From positions 1-64,000 of the forward strand of contig NZ_KB910941.1 in assembly GCF_000383235.1 (NCBI RefSeq): 64,000 nt of DNA, given 5' to 3'. Positions 26,258 through 36,042 of the stretch are shown piece after piece; the stretch's first letter is position 1, and each line of letters starts with the position of its first letter. Source of the stretch: Bacillus sp. 123MFChir2. Its GTDB lineage: Bacteria > Bacillota > Bacilli > Bacillales > Bacillaceae_G. The notes under the pieces are model-generated. The model was not told where the DNA came from and ran no database searches. It worked only from the letters and a program-made list of their open reading frames with translations. The position numbers were made by a program, and so were the translations under genes.

Positions 26258-29200
26258 ATGTCAGAACACAAAATTCGTGTAACTGTCGATGGTACAGAGT
26301 ATATTTCATCTAATGAGAAAACGATATTGCAGTTATTAAACGAAAGAGAGCTTGAACACCCGCAAATTTGTCACGTACCAGAAGTTGATCCAATTCAGAC
26401 ATGTGATACATGTATTGTTGAAGTGAATGGAAAGCTGATGCGCGCATGCTCAACAAATCTTGAAGAAGGCATGTATATTGAGAGAAAGTCGAAGCGAGCG
26501 GTTGAAGCCCAAACAGAAGCGATGGACCGGCTACTTGAGAATCATTTATTATATTGTACTGTTTGCGATAATAATAACGGAAATTGTAAAGTCCATAATA
26601 CAGTGCATATGATGGGAATTGAAGAACAGAAATATCCGTACGAACCGAAAGTGAGCGCTTCGGAAGTCGATATGTCCCATCCGTTTTATCGTTACGATCC
26701 AAATCAATGTATTGCATGTGGGCAATGTGTAGAAGTATGCCAAAACTTACAAGTAAATGAAACCTTATCGGTGGATTGGAGTTTAGAGCGCCCGCGTGTC
26801 ATTTGGGATGACGGCGCAAACATTAATGATTCTTCTTGTGTAAGTTGCGGACAATGTGTAACGGTTTGTCCATGTAATGCCTTAATGGAAAAATCGATGC
26901 TTGGAGAAGCTGGTTTTATGACAGGGATAAAACAAGATGTGCTAAATCCAATGATTGATTTTGTAAAAGACGTAGAACCGGGTTATAGCAGTATTTTAGC
27001 TGTTTCGGAAGTAGAGGCAGCGATGCGTAAAACGAAAATTAATAAAACGAAAACCGTTTGTACGTTTTGTGGTGTCGGCTGTTCATTTGAAGTATGGACG
27101 AAAGATCGTCACATTTTAAAAGTACAACCGTCATCAGATGCACCGGTAAACGGGATTTCAACGTGTGTAAAAGGGAAATTCGGATGGGATTTTGTAAATA
27201 GTGAAGAACGGATTACAAAGCCGCTTATCCGTAAAGGAGACATGTTTGTTGAAGCAACTTGGGAAGAGGCACTAGAAGTTGTTGCAGAAAATATGAGTCA
27301 TATTAAAGAGCAATACGGCAGTGAGGCGTTTGGATTTATTTCTTCTTCTAAAGTAACGAATGAAGAAAATTATGTAATGCAAAAGTTAGCGCGCCAAGTA
27401 TATGGAACAAATAATGTGGACAACTGTTCTCGCTACTGTCAATCACCAGCGACAGATGGTTTATTTAAAACTGTAGGTATGGGCGGTGATGCAGGAACAA
27501 TTAAAGATATTGCAGAGGCAGGGCTTATCATTATTGTTGGGGCAAATCCGACAGAAGGTCATCCCGTTCTTGCAACGCGTGTGAAACGTGCCCATAAACT
27601 GCATGAGCAAAAATTAATTGTAGCTGATTTGCGTAAGCATGAAATGGCGGAACGTGCTGATTTATTTGTGCACCCAAGTCAAGGTACAGATTACGTTTGG
27701 CTAGCAGGTGTAACAAAATATATCATTGATCAAGATTGGCATGATCAAGCATTTCTAGCTGAAAACGTAAAGAACTTTGACGAATATAAAACAATGATAG
27801 AGAAGTATACGCTTGATTATACAGAAAGTGTAACAGGCATTTCAAAAGATACATTAATAGCAATGGCAAAAATGATTCGTGATGCAGATGGCACATGTAT
27901 ACTTTGGGGTATGGGAGTAACGCAAAATACAGGTGGAAGTACGACATCTGCTGCCATCTCTAATTTACTTCTTGTAACAGGGAACTATCGTCGCCGCGGT
28001 GCAGGCGCATACCCGCTGCGCGGACATAATAACGTACAAGGTGCTTGTGATATGGCAACATTACCAAACTGGTTGCCTGGTTACCAAGCGATAGCTGATG
28101 ATGCACTGCGTGCGAAATTTGAAAAAGCATACGGCGTTTCGATTCCGAAAGAGCCAGGATTAAATAACATTGCGATGCTGATTGCAGCAGAAGCAGGGAA
28201 ATTACGCGGTATGTATGTGATGGGAGAAGAAATGGCATTAGTCGATTCTAACGCGAATCATGTGCAGCACATTTTAGAAAACCTTGATTTCCTTGTTGTA
28301 CAAGATATGTTTTTAACGAAAACAGCTCGTTTTGCAGATGTCATTTTACCAGCAGCACCGAGCTTAGAAAAGGAAGGCACATTTACAAATACAGAACGCC
28401 GAATTCAGCGTTTATACGAAGTTATGCCGCCGCTTGGTGAATCAAAACCAGACTGGTGGATTTTGCAGAAGGTAGCTCGTGCGTTAGGTGCAAATTGGAA
28501 CTATGAGCATCCAAGTGAAATTATGGATGAAATCGCATCACTTGCTCCTTTATATTCGCAGGCAACCTATGATCGTTTAGAAGGATGGAATAGCTTATGC
28601 TGGGGTAGTCATAACGGAGATGATACACCGTTATTATATGTAGATGGATTTAATTTCCCTGATAAAAAGGCACGTCTATCACTTGATGAATGGGTACCGC
28701 CAGTCGAAGCGCCGGAAGAATATGATTTATTATTAAATAATGGCCGCATGCTCGAACATTTCCATGAAGGGAATATGACAAAGAAATCGGCAGGCATTTT
28801 ATCGAAAATGTCAGAGGTATTTGTGGAGATTTCCCCGGAGCTAGCGATGGAGCGAAATGTAAAGGATGGAAGTCTTGTTGAACTTGCATCACCGTTTGGA
28901 AAAATAAGGGTTCCAGCGCTTATTACAGATCGGGTAACTGGAAACGAACTATACTTACCGATGCATGCAACAGTAAATGAAGAAGCAATTAATATTTTAA
29001 CAGGAACGGCAACCGATCTTTTTACATGTACACCAGCATATAAACAAACGCGCGTCAAAATGCGTGTGCTGCGTGAAAAAGGAAATCGCCCACTTCCTGC
29101 TTCCAATCCGCGAAATAAAGAGCGTCATCCGCAAAATGGTGTCGAAGTGCAAAAGAAATGGCAACGAAAACAATACGTATCACTTGTGGATGAAAACTAG
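26258..29200 (+). CDS. fdhA: Formate dehydrogenase alpha subunit-like molybdoenzyme (YrhE/FdhA type)
   Basis: A 980-residue cytosolic molybdopterin oxidoreductase. It has an N-terminal [2Fe-2S] NuoG-like domain (CHVPEVDPIQTCDTC), a C-x-C..H-type second cluster region, two [4Fe-4S] ferredoxin motifs (CIACGQCVEVCQN, CVSCGQCVTVCPC), a further cluster in CTFCGVGCSFEV, and the bis-MGD catalytic domain. The metal ligand is Cys in DNCSRYCQSPA, not selenocysteine. The start is the ATG at 26258, directly after GGAGAGGGTAAAG; an in-frame ATG at 26231 lies upstream of that site. Twelve bases separate it from the DUF1641 gene. Predicted to oxidise formate; the electron acceptor is unknown. Confidence 0.92.
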   Translation: MSEHKIRVTVDGTEYISSNEKTILQLLNERELEHPQICHVPEVDPIQTCDTCIVEVNGKLMRACSTNLEEGMYIERKSKRAVEAQTEAMDRLLENHLLYCTVCDNNNGNCKVHNTVHMMGIEEQKYPYEPKVSASEVDMSHPFYRYDPNQCIACGQCVEVCQNLQVNETLSVDWSLERPRVIWDDGANINDSSCVSCGQCVTVCPCNALMEKSMLGEAGFMTGIKQDVLNPMIDFVKDVEPGYSSILAVSEVEAAMRKTKINKTKTVCTFCGVGCSFEVWTKDRHILKVQPSSDAPVNGISTCVKGKFGWDFVNSEERITKPLIRKGDMFVEATWEEALEVVAENMSHIKEQYGSEAFGFISSSKVTNEENYVMQKLARQVYGTNNVDNCSRYCQSPATDGLFKTVGMGGDAGTIKDIAEAGLIIIVGANPTEGHPVLATRVKRAHKLHEQKLIVADLRKHEMAERADLFVHPSQGTDYVWLAGVTKYIIDQDWHDQAFLAENVKNFDEYKTMIEKYTLDYTESVTGISKDTLIAMAKMIRDADGTCILWGMGVTQNTGGSTTSAAISNLLLVTGNYRRRGAGAYPLRGHNNVQGACDMATLPNWLPGYQAIADDALRAKFEKAYGVSIPKEPGLNNIAMLIAAEAGKLRGMYVMGEEMALVDSNANHVQHILENLDFLVVQDMFLTKTARFADVILPAAPSLEKEGTFTNTERRIQRLYEVMPPLGESKPDWWILQKVARALGANWNYEHPSEIMDEIASLAPLYSQATYDRLEGWNSLCWGSHNGDDTPLLYVDGFNFPDKKARLSLDEWVPPVEAPEEYDLLLNNGRMLEHFHEGNMTKKSAGILSKMSEVFVEISPELAMERNVKDGSLVELASPFGKIRVPALITDRVTGNELYLPMHATVNEEAINILTGTATDLFTCTPAYKQTRVKMRVLREKGNRPLPASNPRNKERHPQNGVEVQKKWQRKQYVSLVDEN

Positions 29201-29212
29201 GGGGCGAGCATT

Positions 29213-29698
29213 GTGGCAAAAGAAATTACGATGATTCAAAAAACAGTTGTAACAGAGGAACAAAAGAAACAACAAGTTTCAGAGGGATTATTACAACAGT
29301 TAGGAGAGAATCAACAAGCAATTGAAGAAACGATTCATTTGTTAGCACAGCTTCAGAAAGCTGGTTTGTTAGATGCTGCCGTAAGCTTGCTGGCAGCGAA
29401 AGAAGATGTTTCGAAAATTACGATTGAACAACTAAACCGTGAACCAGTAAAAAATGCATTAAATAATGTGATGGGTGCAGGAGAAGCGCTATCTTCAGTA
29501 GACCCAGAAGTGACCAAGCAAGTAACATCTAGCTTAGTTACAGGTTTACAATACGCAACAGATGAACTGGCAAAAGGCAAGAGAACAGGTGTGATGGATT
29601 TCTTTAAAGTATTACGAGATCCAGACATAAACCGAGCGATTACATTTGGATTTAATTTTTTGAAAGCATTTGGTCAAGAACTAGAAAAGAAGAACTAA
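29213..29698 (+). CDS. yrhD: DUF1641 protein (YrhD type), formate dehydrogenase partner
   Basis: A 161-residue, mainly helical protein of the DUF1641 group (KRTGVMDFFKVLRDPDINRAITFGFNFLKAFGQEL is the typical C-terminal end, shown here in part only). It starts at GTG after GGGGGCGAG and is translationally linked to fdhA. In B. subtilis the equivalent gene also neighbours the formate dehydrogenase-like yrhE. Its molecular role is unknown; an assembly or structural role is inferred from context. Confidence 0.82.
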   Translation: MAKEITMIQKTVVTEEQKKQQVSEGLLQQLGENQQAIEETIHLLAQLQKAGLLDAAVSLLAAKEDVSKITIEQLNREPVKNALNNVMGAGEALSSVDPEVTKQVTSSLVTGLQYATDELAKGKRTGVMDFFKVLRDPDINRAITFGFNFLKAFGQELEKKN

Positions 29699-29703
29699 TA
29701 AAA

Positions 29704-29740
29704 AAAGAGCGGTGGATTTAGAATCTATCGCTCTTTTACA
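29704..29740 (+). terminator. Terminator after the formate dehydrogenase operon
   Basis: AAAGAGCG and CGCTCTTTT arms, with extra pairing of GGATT and AATCT inside, followed by TTTT. Confidence 0.75.
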
Positions 29741-29805
29741 TGTTTAGTAGAATATATTATGATGAAAGAGATGAAATTTTAATATATAACTATTTTCATT
29801 TTTCA

Positions 29806-29990
29806 ATATATATAAATACAAGTTGACTTTTTAACATCTAAGTCGCTGCTATGCAGAACAAAACATGGCCGCTACTTGCTTTCTACCTTTGTTTTAAACT
29901 TTGCACGTGGCAGGAAAAGGAACTGACCACTTCTATGCATGGCCAGTTTCTCTGGTCTCTCCCCTAAAAAAGTGGTTTTTATGTTGTTTT
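29806..29990 (-). repeat. Interspersed MITE-like repeat, copy 9 (full length)
   Basis: Reverse orientation; both terminal inverted repeats are present (ATATATAAATACAAGTTGAC at left). Very similar to copy 3, including AAACAAAGGTAGAAAGCAAG in reverse complement, so these two shared an ancestor recently. Confidence 0.85.
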
Positions 29991-29995
29991 TTAAT

Positions 29996-30172
29996 TTATA
30001 TATAAATATATTTCGATTTAAAGATTTTTGCTATGTAGAAAAAAGGGAGCATGCTACTGTTTTTCTCTCTTTGCTTTTACTTGGCATGTGGCTGAAACAG
30101 GCTCTGACCGCACCTATGCGCGGCCAGATGTTCTCGCCCCCCTAAAAAAGGGTTTTATGTTTTTTAAACTTA
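29996..30172 (-). repeat. Interspersed MITE-like repeat, copy 10
   Basis: Tandem neighbour of copy 9, same orientation, diverged (GCTATGTAG, GGCATGTGGC, CTCTGACCGCACC, GGCCAGATGTTCTCGCCC). The pair fills the 500-base spacer before the phosphodiesterase gene. Confidence 0.8.
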
Positions 30173-30200
30173 AATATTGTTTCGAAATATGGAGGTACCT

Positions 30201-32072
30201 ATGCTATATCGTAAAAAATTATCTATACCAGGGGTAATGAAACATTCCTTTCAGACAGTAAGATTTGCCTTTGGAAATGTACTATCGTTTCAACTCATGT
30301 ATAAACTTTTAGCCGTAATTGCTTTTATTCCATTATTCCGTATTATTTTTAATAAGCTGTTATACTGGGGGGGATATGCCAATGCGACAAATGATGAATT
30401 GCTTGCATTTTTAAAAACACCCTACGGAATTGCAGTGATTGTCATTTTATCTGTGTTAGCACTTTTTCTTATTTTTATCGAATTTGCAGTGCTAATTATT
30501 ATTTCATATTTTGCACATAAGCGACAAAAGGTGAAACTGCGTCCTATTTTATATAAAACGGTAACGTATTTACCTTCTTTTTTTACCTATTGTTTGCCAG
30601 GATTTATTTTGTATGTTGTCGTTTTACTGCCCCTTTTAAGCATCGGTTATAAATCTGCACTTCTTCCTGAAATCCAGATTCCTAATTTTATTACAGGCGA
30701 ATTATTGAAAACAACAATGGGGCAATTTGGATATTATTTCTTTTTCGCCATAGTTGCCTATGTCAATCTTCGTTGGATTTTTGTGTTACCTATCATTGTT
30801 TTAGAAGAAAAGCCGTTTCGCGTAGCTGCTCGTCAAAGTGCCACGTTAGTAAGTGAAAACTTTTTGAAAGTCCTGTTCTTTTTCATTGGATTTTTTATTT
30901 CGATAGGCATTGTTTTTCTAATGTTTACAGGTGTTTATTTATTATTACTGCTTGGGATATATGAATTTACAAATCCAGAAGGGACATTTGCTTTATTAGC
31001 ACAATCGACGCTATCTGCATTTTTAACGAGTACACTTTATATATTTAGCTTTATTGTTACTCCGTTTTATATTATGGCGCTGATCAGGTTATATTTACAA
31101 AAAGTTCCCCTTGAAGCTGTTTTATTAGAAGAGGGCCTTGATTATTCGAAAGTAAAAGCAGAGAAATGCTTTTTTCAAAAGCATCGATTGAAATTTATTG
31201 GTGTATATATTTGCGTGGGTGTTGTAATGGGAATGGTTTTGGCTTTTATTGTAACCTTTATTACGAACTCTTATAAAGAACCTATTATTATGGCACACCG
31301 TGGTTATATATCTAGGGGAGTAGAGAATACAAAAGAATCAGTACAAGGAGCGATTGATGCGAAAGCAGATTATGCGGAGATCGATGTACTGGAAACGAAA
31401 GACGGAGAATTAGCCGTTATACACGATTTGAAATTAAAACGTCTTGCGAATGCAAATGTACATGTGTCAGATTTAACGATGGATGAACTTAAAAAGCTTA
31501 CGCTAAGGCAAGGTGAATTCTCAGGCGAAATTAGTACACTTGATGAGATTATTAAACTTGCGAAAGGGAAGATTAAACTTAATATAGAAGTGAAGCTCCA
31601 TGGAAATGAAGATGAAAAGGATTTTGTAAAGAAGGTTTTAAAAACGATTGAAAAAAATGAATTTGAAAAGCAGTGTGTTATTCAAACATTGCATTACCAA
31701 CTTATTAAAGAATTTAAACGTGCAAATCCAGATATAAAAGTAGGATATGTCCTATATGCAAATGCAGCAAATTTAAAAAATGTTCCGGCAGACTTTTATG
31801 TAGCGGAAGAATATATGTTGAATAAGCGCTTAGTACAATCGGCCCGTAAATTAAATAGACCGATTTACGTCTGGACTGTAAATGATATGGAAAGCTTAAA
31901 GAAGTATTATAAATTGAATGTGGATGGAATTATTACAGACTATCCAGAAGATGCAAGAGAAACGATTAAAATGCTCAAAGAACAAGAGGAAAATGAAACG
32001 GATATGGTTGAGAAAATTATGGAAACAACGGCAGACTTATTTTCAAAGCTATTTGTAGGAAGATGGAACTAA
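30201..32072 (+). CDS. Membrane-anchored glycerophosphodiester phosphodiesterase
   Basis: About 623 residues. The N-terminal ~350 residues contain some eight hydrophobic helices (a glycerophosphoryl diester phosphodiesterase membrane domain). The C-terminal ~250 residues are a GDPD catalytic barrel: IIMAHRGYISRGVENTKES has the catalytic His and the first metal ligands, YAEIDVLETKDGELAVIHD the E-x-D and second His, and LNIEVKLHG a further Glu. It hydrolyses glycerophosphodiesters, possibly from lipid or teichoic acid turnover. The ATG at 30201 follows GGAGGT by 6 bases; an upstream TTG at 30177 lacks a site. Confidence 0.9.
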   Translation: MLYRKKLSIPGVMKHSFQTVRFAFGNVLSFQLMYKLLAVIAFIPLFRIIFNKLLYWGGYANATNDELLAFLKTPYGIAVIVILSVLALFLIFIEFAVLIIISYFAHKRQKVKLRPILYKTVTYLPSFFTYCLPGFILYVVVLLPLLSIGYKSALLPEIQIPNFITGELLKTTMGQFGYYFFFAIVAYVNLRWIFVLPIIVLEEKPFRVAARQSATLVSENFLKVLFFFIGFFISIGIVFLMFTGVYLLLLLGIYEFTNPEGTFALLAQSTLSAFLTSTLYIFSFIVTPFYIMALIRLYLQKVPLEAVLLEEGLDYSKVKAEKCFFQKHRLKFIGVYICVGVVMGMVLAFIVTFITNSYKEPIIMAHRGYISRGVENTKESVQGAIDAKADYAEIDVLETKDGELAVIHDLKLKRLANANVHVSDLTMDELKKLTLRQGEFSGEISTLDEIIKLAKGKIKLNIEVKLHGNEDEKDFVKKVLKTIEKNEFEKQCVIQTLHYQLIKEFKRANPDIKVGYVLYANAANLKNVPADFYVAEEYMLNKRLVQSARKLNRPIYVWTVNDMESLKKYYKLNVDGIITDYPEDARETIKMLKEQEENETDMVEKIMETTADLFSKLFVGRWN

Positions 32073-32317
32073 GAGTATGCAAATTTTTATACAGTTTTTC
32101 GGCTAATCCAGTAACAAACGGGAACCCTGAAACCCACGCAGGATAGGGATGTATAAAAAATGAATAGAGTCATAGAAAAGGAAAAGACGAATTCTTTGTG
32201 AGAGTAAGTATCCGGCTTTTTCTTGCTATTGATAATGTTACGTTATGTCAACCGAGTATGAATAGGGTATTCATACTCTTCCTATGTTAAATTTATATAA
32301 AAAAGGAGCATTCATTC

Positions 32318-33202
32318 ATGGAAAAGTTACAAATCTTATTTAATAGTTCAATCCAATCGATAACAGAATTACATCCTGGATATGAAAATCACGCCAGTAA
32401 TGTTTTGTTAATTAAGACAGAAACTGAGGAAGTCATTGTACGTTCCTCACAAATGATTCAAGAACCTCATAATGACTTCTGGTGGGGGTGTAAACAGCTA
32501 TTTGGGATTGATCCTCGAAATGTATTTAGTTTAGAAGTTATTAATAACTCCTTAGCGGAACTAAGTTCATTTCCTGTACCAAGGGTTCTACGAAAAATGA
32601 CTATAGATAATAAGGAATACGTGGTAGTAGAAAAGTTAAATGGGCATACGATACATACTTTTTTGAATCAACCATCTTCCATATTAGAAAGCTTGGGGAA
32701 AGGATTAGCACTCATCCATCAAAAAAGCTTTAATTACATAGGTAATCCATTAGGGACTCATCAAACATCTATTTACGATTTTCACAGTACACTTATAAAC
32801 ATAATGCAACAGCTAACTGAGAGATTTTATAACAATAACCAAAAAATACTAGAGGTTCTTCCTGAAATGCAATTGTTATTAAAAAGGATTCCTACTCCAA
32901 CAGAAAGTAATTTTATTTTAGTCGACATGGATCCCACACAATTTTTAAGCAATGGAACTGAAATTACCGGATTAGTAGATACAGAAGCTTATGCTGTAGC
33001 ACCTAGAGAGTTAGATTTTATTGCCTTAGAATATGTATTGGATAAAAAGAGTGCTGAAGACTTTATTAGAGGATATATATCTGTACAGGATATTCCTGAT
33101 TTAACTTATGTTAGAAAACCATATAGATATTTATATCGTTTGCTATCAGTTCAAGGTTCCGTTGATATTGAAGAATGGCTAAACCATCCAACATATTTTT
33201 AA
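32318..33202 (+). CDS. APH/choline-kinase-fold phosphotransferase-like protein
   Basis: A 294-residue cytosolic protein of the aminoglycoside phosphotransferase fold. It has a hinge-like EYVVVEKLNGHTIH, the catalytic-loop equivalent FILVDMDPTQFL and the metal-binding GLVDTEAYAVAPRELDF (D-x-E instead of D-W-E). The usual H-G-D of the catalytic loop is replaced by V-D-M-D, so the Asp is kept but the His is not. The substrate, whether a drug, sugar or metabolite, is unknown. AAAAAGGAG precedes the ATG. Monocistronic. The 245-base spacer before it has no supported element. Confidence 0.7.
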   Translation: MEKLQILFNSSIQSITELHPGYENHASNVLLIKTETEEVIVRSSQMIQEPHNDFWWGCKQLFGIDPRNVFSLEVINNSLAELSSFPVPRVLRKMTIDNKEYVVVEKLNGHTIHTFLNQPSSILESLGKGLALIHQKSFNYIGNPLGTHQTSIYDFHSTLINIMQQLTERFYNNNQKILEVLPEMQLLLKRIPTPTESNFILVDMDPTQFLSNGTEITGLVDTEAYAVAPRELDFIALEYVLDKKSAEDFIRGYISVQDIPDLTYVRKPYRYLYRLLSVQGSVDIEEWLNHPTYF

Positions 33203-33363
33203 AAACAACTTCCGCTAACGAGAATTATGTAAATGAGTTGTCCATATGGGCGGCTTATTGTATTTTTTTTTACTTATTGTAGTCTTGAAAAAAATTGGAG
33301 TCTCCTATAGCGTATCTATATGTATTATTTACTCAAATCTCATAACAGCAGCATATAAAAGCG

Positions 33364-33447
33364 TTATCTACGTGGCTTATTAAGAAATATTGTGATAACT
33401 AATAACAATACTCCTATTATTGAAATCAAATATGGGAATTTCTCCAT
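33364..33447 (-). CDS. Possible 27-residue membrane peptide
   Basis: MEKFPYLISIIGVLLLVITI continues to a basic NKPRR end, i.e. one hydrophobic helix with flanking charges. Only GGAAAA is found as a possible ribosome site. The surrounding stretch 33203-33575 holds no other gene. Tentative. Confidence 0.3.
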   Translation of the reverse strand: MEKFPYLISIIGVLLLVITIFLNKPRR

Positions 33448-33575
33448 TTTCTTTTTCCACGTTTATCTTTGTTATAAACAATACATCTTTATTTCAAACC
33501 AACATTATCTCCTTTTTGTACATTTGGAATGTTGAATATTGTCGAAGTGTCGATATATTATTGAACAGATAAGAA

Positions 33576-33628
33576 GGAGCGAATTCAAAAGAAATCTACA
33601 TCTCTTTTGAGTTCGCTCCATTTTTTTT
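33576..33628 (+). terminator. Terminator upstream of the molybdenum hydroxylase operon
   Basis: GGAGCGAATTCAAAAGA and its near complement, followed by eight T. No plus-strand gene is seen for 370 bases before it, so it may terminate an unrecognised short transcript or act in reverse for none. Confidence 0.75.
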
Positions 33629-33702
33629 GTACGGAGAGATCTGTACTAAATTGTTAGTCGTGTAAATAGGATGGTAGGAGAGGAGAGCAAAGGAGGCAGG
33701 GA

Positions 33703-36042
33703 ATGGAACGGTATCGTGTCATAGGAAAAAGTGTGAAGCGAAAAGAGGGTGCTGATAAAGTAACGGGAAGAGCGAAGTATATCAATGATGAAATAGAGGT
33801 TGGTACGCTATATGTAAAACTGCTTACGAGCCCATATGCGCATGCTTATGTTAAGAGTATAGATATTCGCGGGGCGAAGAAAGTAGAAGGTGTACATGCT
33901 GTGGTAACGGGAGCGGATTATCCGATTCTTGTCGGTTCTAGTATTATTGATCGTCCTCCGTTAGCTTTTGAGAAAGTACGGTATTTTGGCGAACCTGTTG
34001 CGCTTGTTGTAGCGGATACAGAAGCAATTGCAAAAGAGGCAGCAGCACGAATCCGCGTTATATACGAAGAGCTTCCAATTATTCGTTCCCCTTTGCAAGC
34101 CTATAATGACACGAACATATTAGTCCATGAACATGTGGAACGATATAAATTAGAAGAAAAAGTATATCCAAAGCCGCACACAAATATTGCAAACTGGACA
34201 AAAATTCGTAAGGGTGATATTCAAAAAGGATTTGCTAGCAGTGACGTGACTGCCTGTGAAACATTTTCTTTTCGGCAATCTGATCATGCAGCGATGGAAA
34301 CGCGGTGTGCGAGGGTAGAAATAAAGCCGAACGGAGATGTTATTGTTCATTCTACTTCACAGGCTCCTTTTGAAATAAAGAGGCAGTTAAGTAAAGCGTT
34401 TCAAATTGATGAAGGGAAAGTCATTGTACACGTGCCGCTCGTCGGAGGAGCATATGGCGGCAAAACAGCGGTGCAACTTGAGTTTTTAGCATACATTGCT
34501 TCAAAAGCAGTAGGGGGAAGACGTGTTACTCTTCGAAATAGTAGAGAAGAAGATTTTATAACATCTCCTGTTCATATCGGTTTACAAGCAAAAGTAAAGC
34601 TTGGATGCACGAAAGATGGAAAGCTGCAAGCAGCCGAAATTTTGTATTTATTTGACGGCGGTGCTTATGCTGATCGGGCGGTAACGATGAGTAAGGCAGC
34701 TGGGCTGGACTGCACGGGTCCATATGGGATTGAAAACGTATGGTGTGATTCACTTGGTATGTATACGAACCATACATATGCAACGTCGTTTCGAGGTTTT
34801 GGACATTCAGAGTATACGTTTGTAATGGAACGAACAATCGACATACTTGCAGAGAAGTTAGGGATGTGCCCGCTTATGTTTCGTCTAAAAAATGCGATTA
34901 GACCAGGGGATACAACACCGACACAAGTACCTGTAACGCGAAGTAACACCGGAGATGTGACGGCGTGCTTGCAAAAGTTAAAATCGCTTATCAATTGGGA
35001 AGAGGGAAATAAAGTTGTTCTATCAAATGGTATTGTACGTGCTAAAGGGGTTAGCTGCTTCTGGAAAAATTCGACTACACCAAATAATGCCGGTGCAGGT
35101 GCTGTGTTAACCTTTAACGGTGATGGTAGTGTCAATATTAATTGCGGCGCTGTTGAAATTGGGCAGGAAACAAAAACGGTGCTAGCGCAAATGGTTGCAG
35201 AGAAAATGAATATGAATACTGATGATGTCCATATCATGATGGAAGTCAATACACAAGTCGCTCCAAAACATTGGAAAACAGCAGCGAGCCGGACGACACT
35301 ACTTGTTGGAAATGCTGTTGTAATGGCTGCAAAAGACGCAATGAGGCAGCTTTGCCAAACGGCTTCAAATTTACTTGGGTACACCGCAGAAGAATTAGAG
35401 ATTGCAAGAAAACAAGTTTATGTCAAAACGAATCCGAACCTATACGTACCTTTTTCTAAAATTGCATTTGGATATGTAGATGCAAATGGACATGTAAAAG
35501 GAACAGAAGTGGTCGGAAGAGGGAGTTACGTGATTGAAGGAATTACAGACATTGATTATGAGACAGGGAAAGGTAGACAAGGACCAGAATGGGGAGTAGG
35601 AGCGCAGGCCGTGGAAGTGGAGTATAACCCTAAAGATTATACATACCGCTTGTTGCATGCTGTAACAGTTGCCGATGCAGGAACCATTTTAAATAGAAAG
35701 GGAGCAGAGGTGCAAATTATGGGAGCCATGAGCATGGGGCTTAGTTTTGCAACGCGAGAAACATTTCATTATGATGCGAAGGAAAGAAATTTGAATCATC
35801 AGTTTCGTTCTTATAAAGTCATCCATTATGGCCAACAGCCAAAGTATATAGTCGATTTTGTAGAAGTACCACATGAAGAAGCTGCATTTGGTTCTAGGGG
35901 ACTTGGGGAACATGGAATAATTGGCATGCCGGCAGCTTTAGCGAATAGCTTATCTATTGCAGCTGGTATTTCACTGCGGAATTTACCGCTTACGCCAGAA
36001 TTAATTTGGAAAGAGAAGCAAAAAGGAGAAGGGATGGAATGA
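33703..36042 (+). CDS. pucD: Molybdenum hydroxylase large subunit (xanthine dehydrogenase PucD/XdhA-like)
   Basis: A 779-residue molybdopterin-binding subunit of a xanthine dehydrogenase/aldehyde oxidase-type enzyme that hydroxylates N-heterocycles or aldehydes with water. Landmarks are an N-terminal a/b hammerhead (KVTGRAKYINDEIEVGTLYV; RYFGEPVALVVADTE), VGGAYGGKTAVQLE, SFRGFGHSEY, and SRGLGEHGIIGMPAAL, which holds the catalytic Glu. AAAGGAGG precedes the ATG. It is the first of five genes joined by 4-base overlaps. Content matches the B. subtilis puc purine operon, but the substrate cannot be fixed from sequence. Confidence 0.88.
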   Translation: MERYRVIGKSVKRKEGADKVTGRAKYINDEIEVGTLYVKLLTSPYAHAYVKSIDIRGAKKVEGVHAVVTGADYPILVGSSIIDRPPLAFEKVRYFGEPVALVVADTEAIAKEAAARIRVIYEELPIIRSPLQAYNDTNILVHEHVERYKLEEKVYPKPHTNIANWTKIRKGDIQKGFASSDVTACETFSFRQSDHAAMETRCARVEIKPNGDVIVHSTSQAPFEIKRQLSKAFQIDEGKVIVHVPLVGGAYGGKTAVQLEFLAYIASKAVGGRRVTLRNSREEDFITSPVHIGLQAKVKLGCTKDGKLQAAEILYLFDGGAYADRAVTMSKAAGLDCTGPYGIENVWCDSLGMYTNHTYATSFRGFGHSEYTFVMERTIDILAEKLGMCPLMFRLKNAIRPGDTTPTQVPVTRSNTGDVTACLQKLKSLINWEEGNKVVLSNGIVRAKGVSCFWKNSTTPNNAGAGAVLTFNGDGSVNINCGAVEIGQETKTVLAQMVAEKMNMNTDDVHIMMEVNTQVAPKHWKTAASRTTLLVGNAVVMAAKDAMRQLCQTASNLLGYTAEELEIARKQVYVKTNPNLYVPFSKIAFGYVDANGHVKGTEVVGRGSYVIEGITDIDYETGKGRQGPEWGVGAQAVEVEYNPKDYTYRLLHAVTVADAGTILNRKGAEVQIMGAMSMGLSFATRETFHYDAKERNLNHQFRSYKVIHYGQQPKYIVDFVEVPHEEAAFGSRGLGEHGIIGMPAALANSLSIAAGISLRNLPLTPELIWKEKQKGEGME

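Noticed and set aside
26310-26717. 135-residue minus-strand frame inside fdhA
   Set aside because: Antisense shadow of a strongly conserved iron-sulfur coding region; no similarity to known proteins by eye.
26258-29200. Selenocysteine formate dehydrogenase
   Set aside because: The metal-ligand codon is Cys (DNCSRYC) and there is no in-frame TGA.
29939-30237. Two overlapping plus-strand frames of about 68 residues
   Set aside because: They consist of MITE-like repeat copies 9 and 10 and the start of the phosphodiesterase gene.
32095-32160. Possible riboswitch between the phosphodiesterase and kinase-like genes (GGGAACCCTGAAACCCACGC)
   Set aside because: Short GC-rich hairpins only; I could not match it to a known aptamer core, and the downstream gene gives no metabolic hint.
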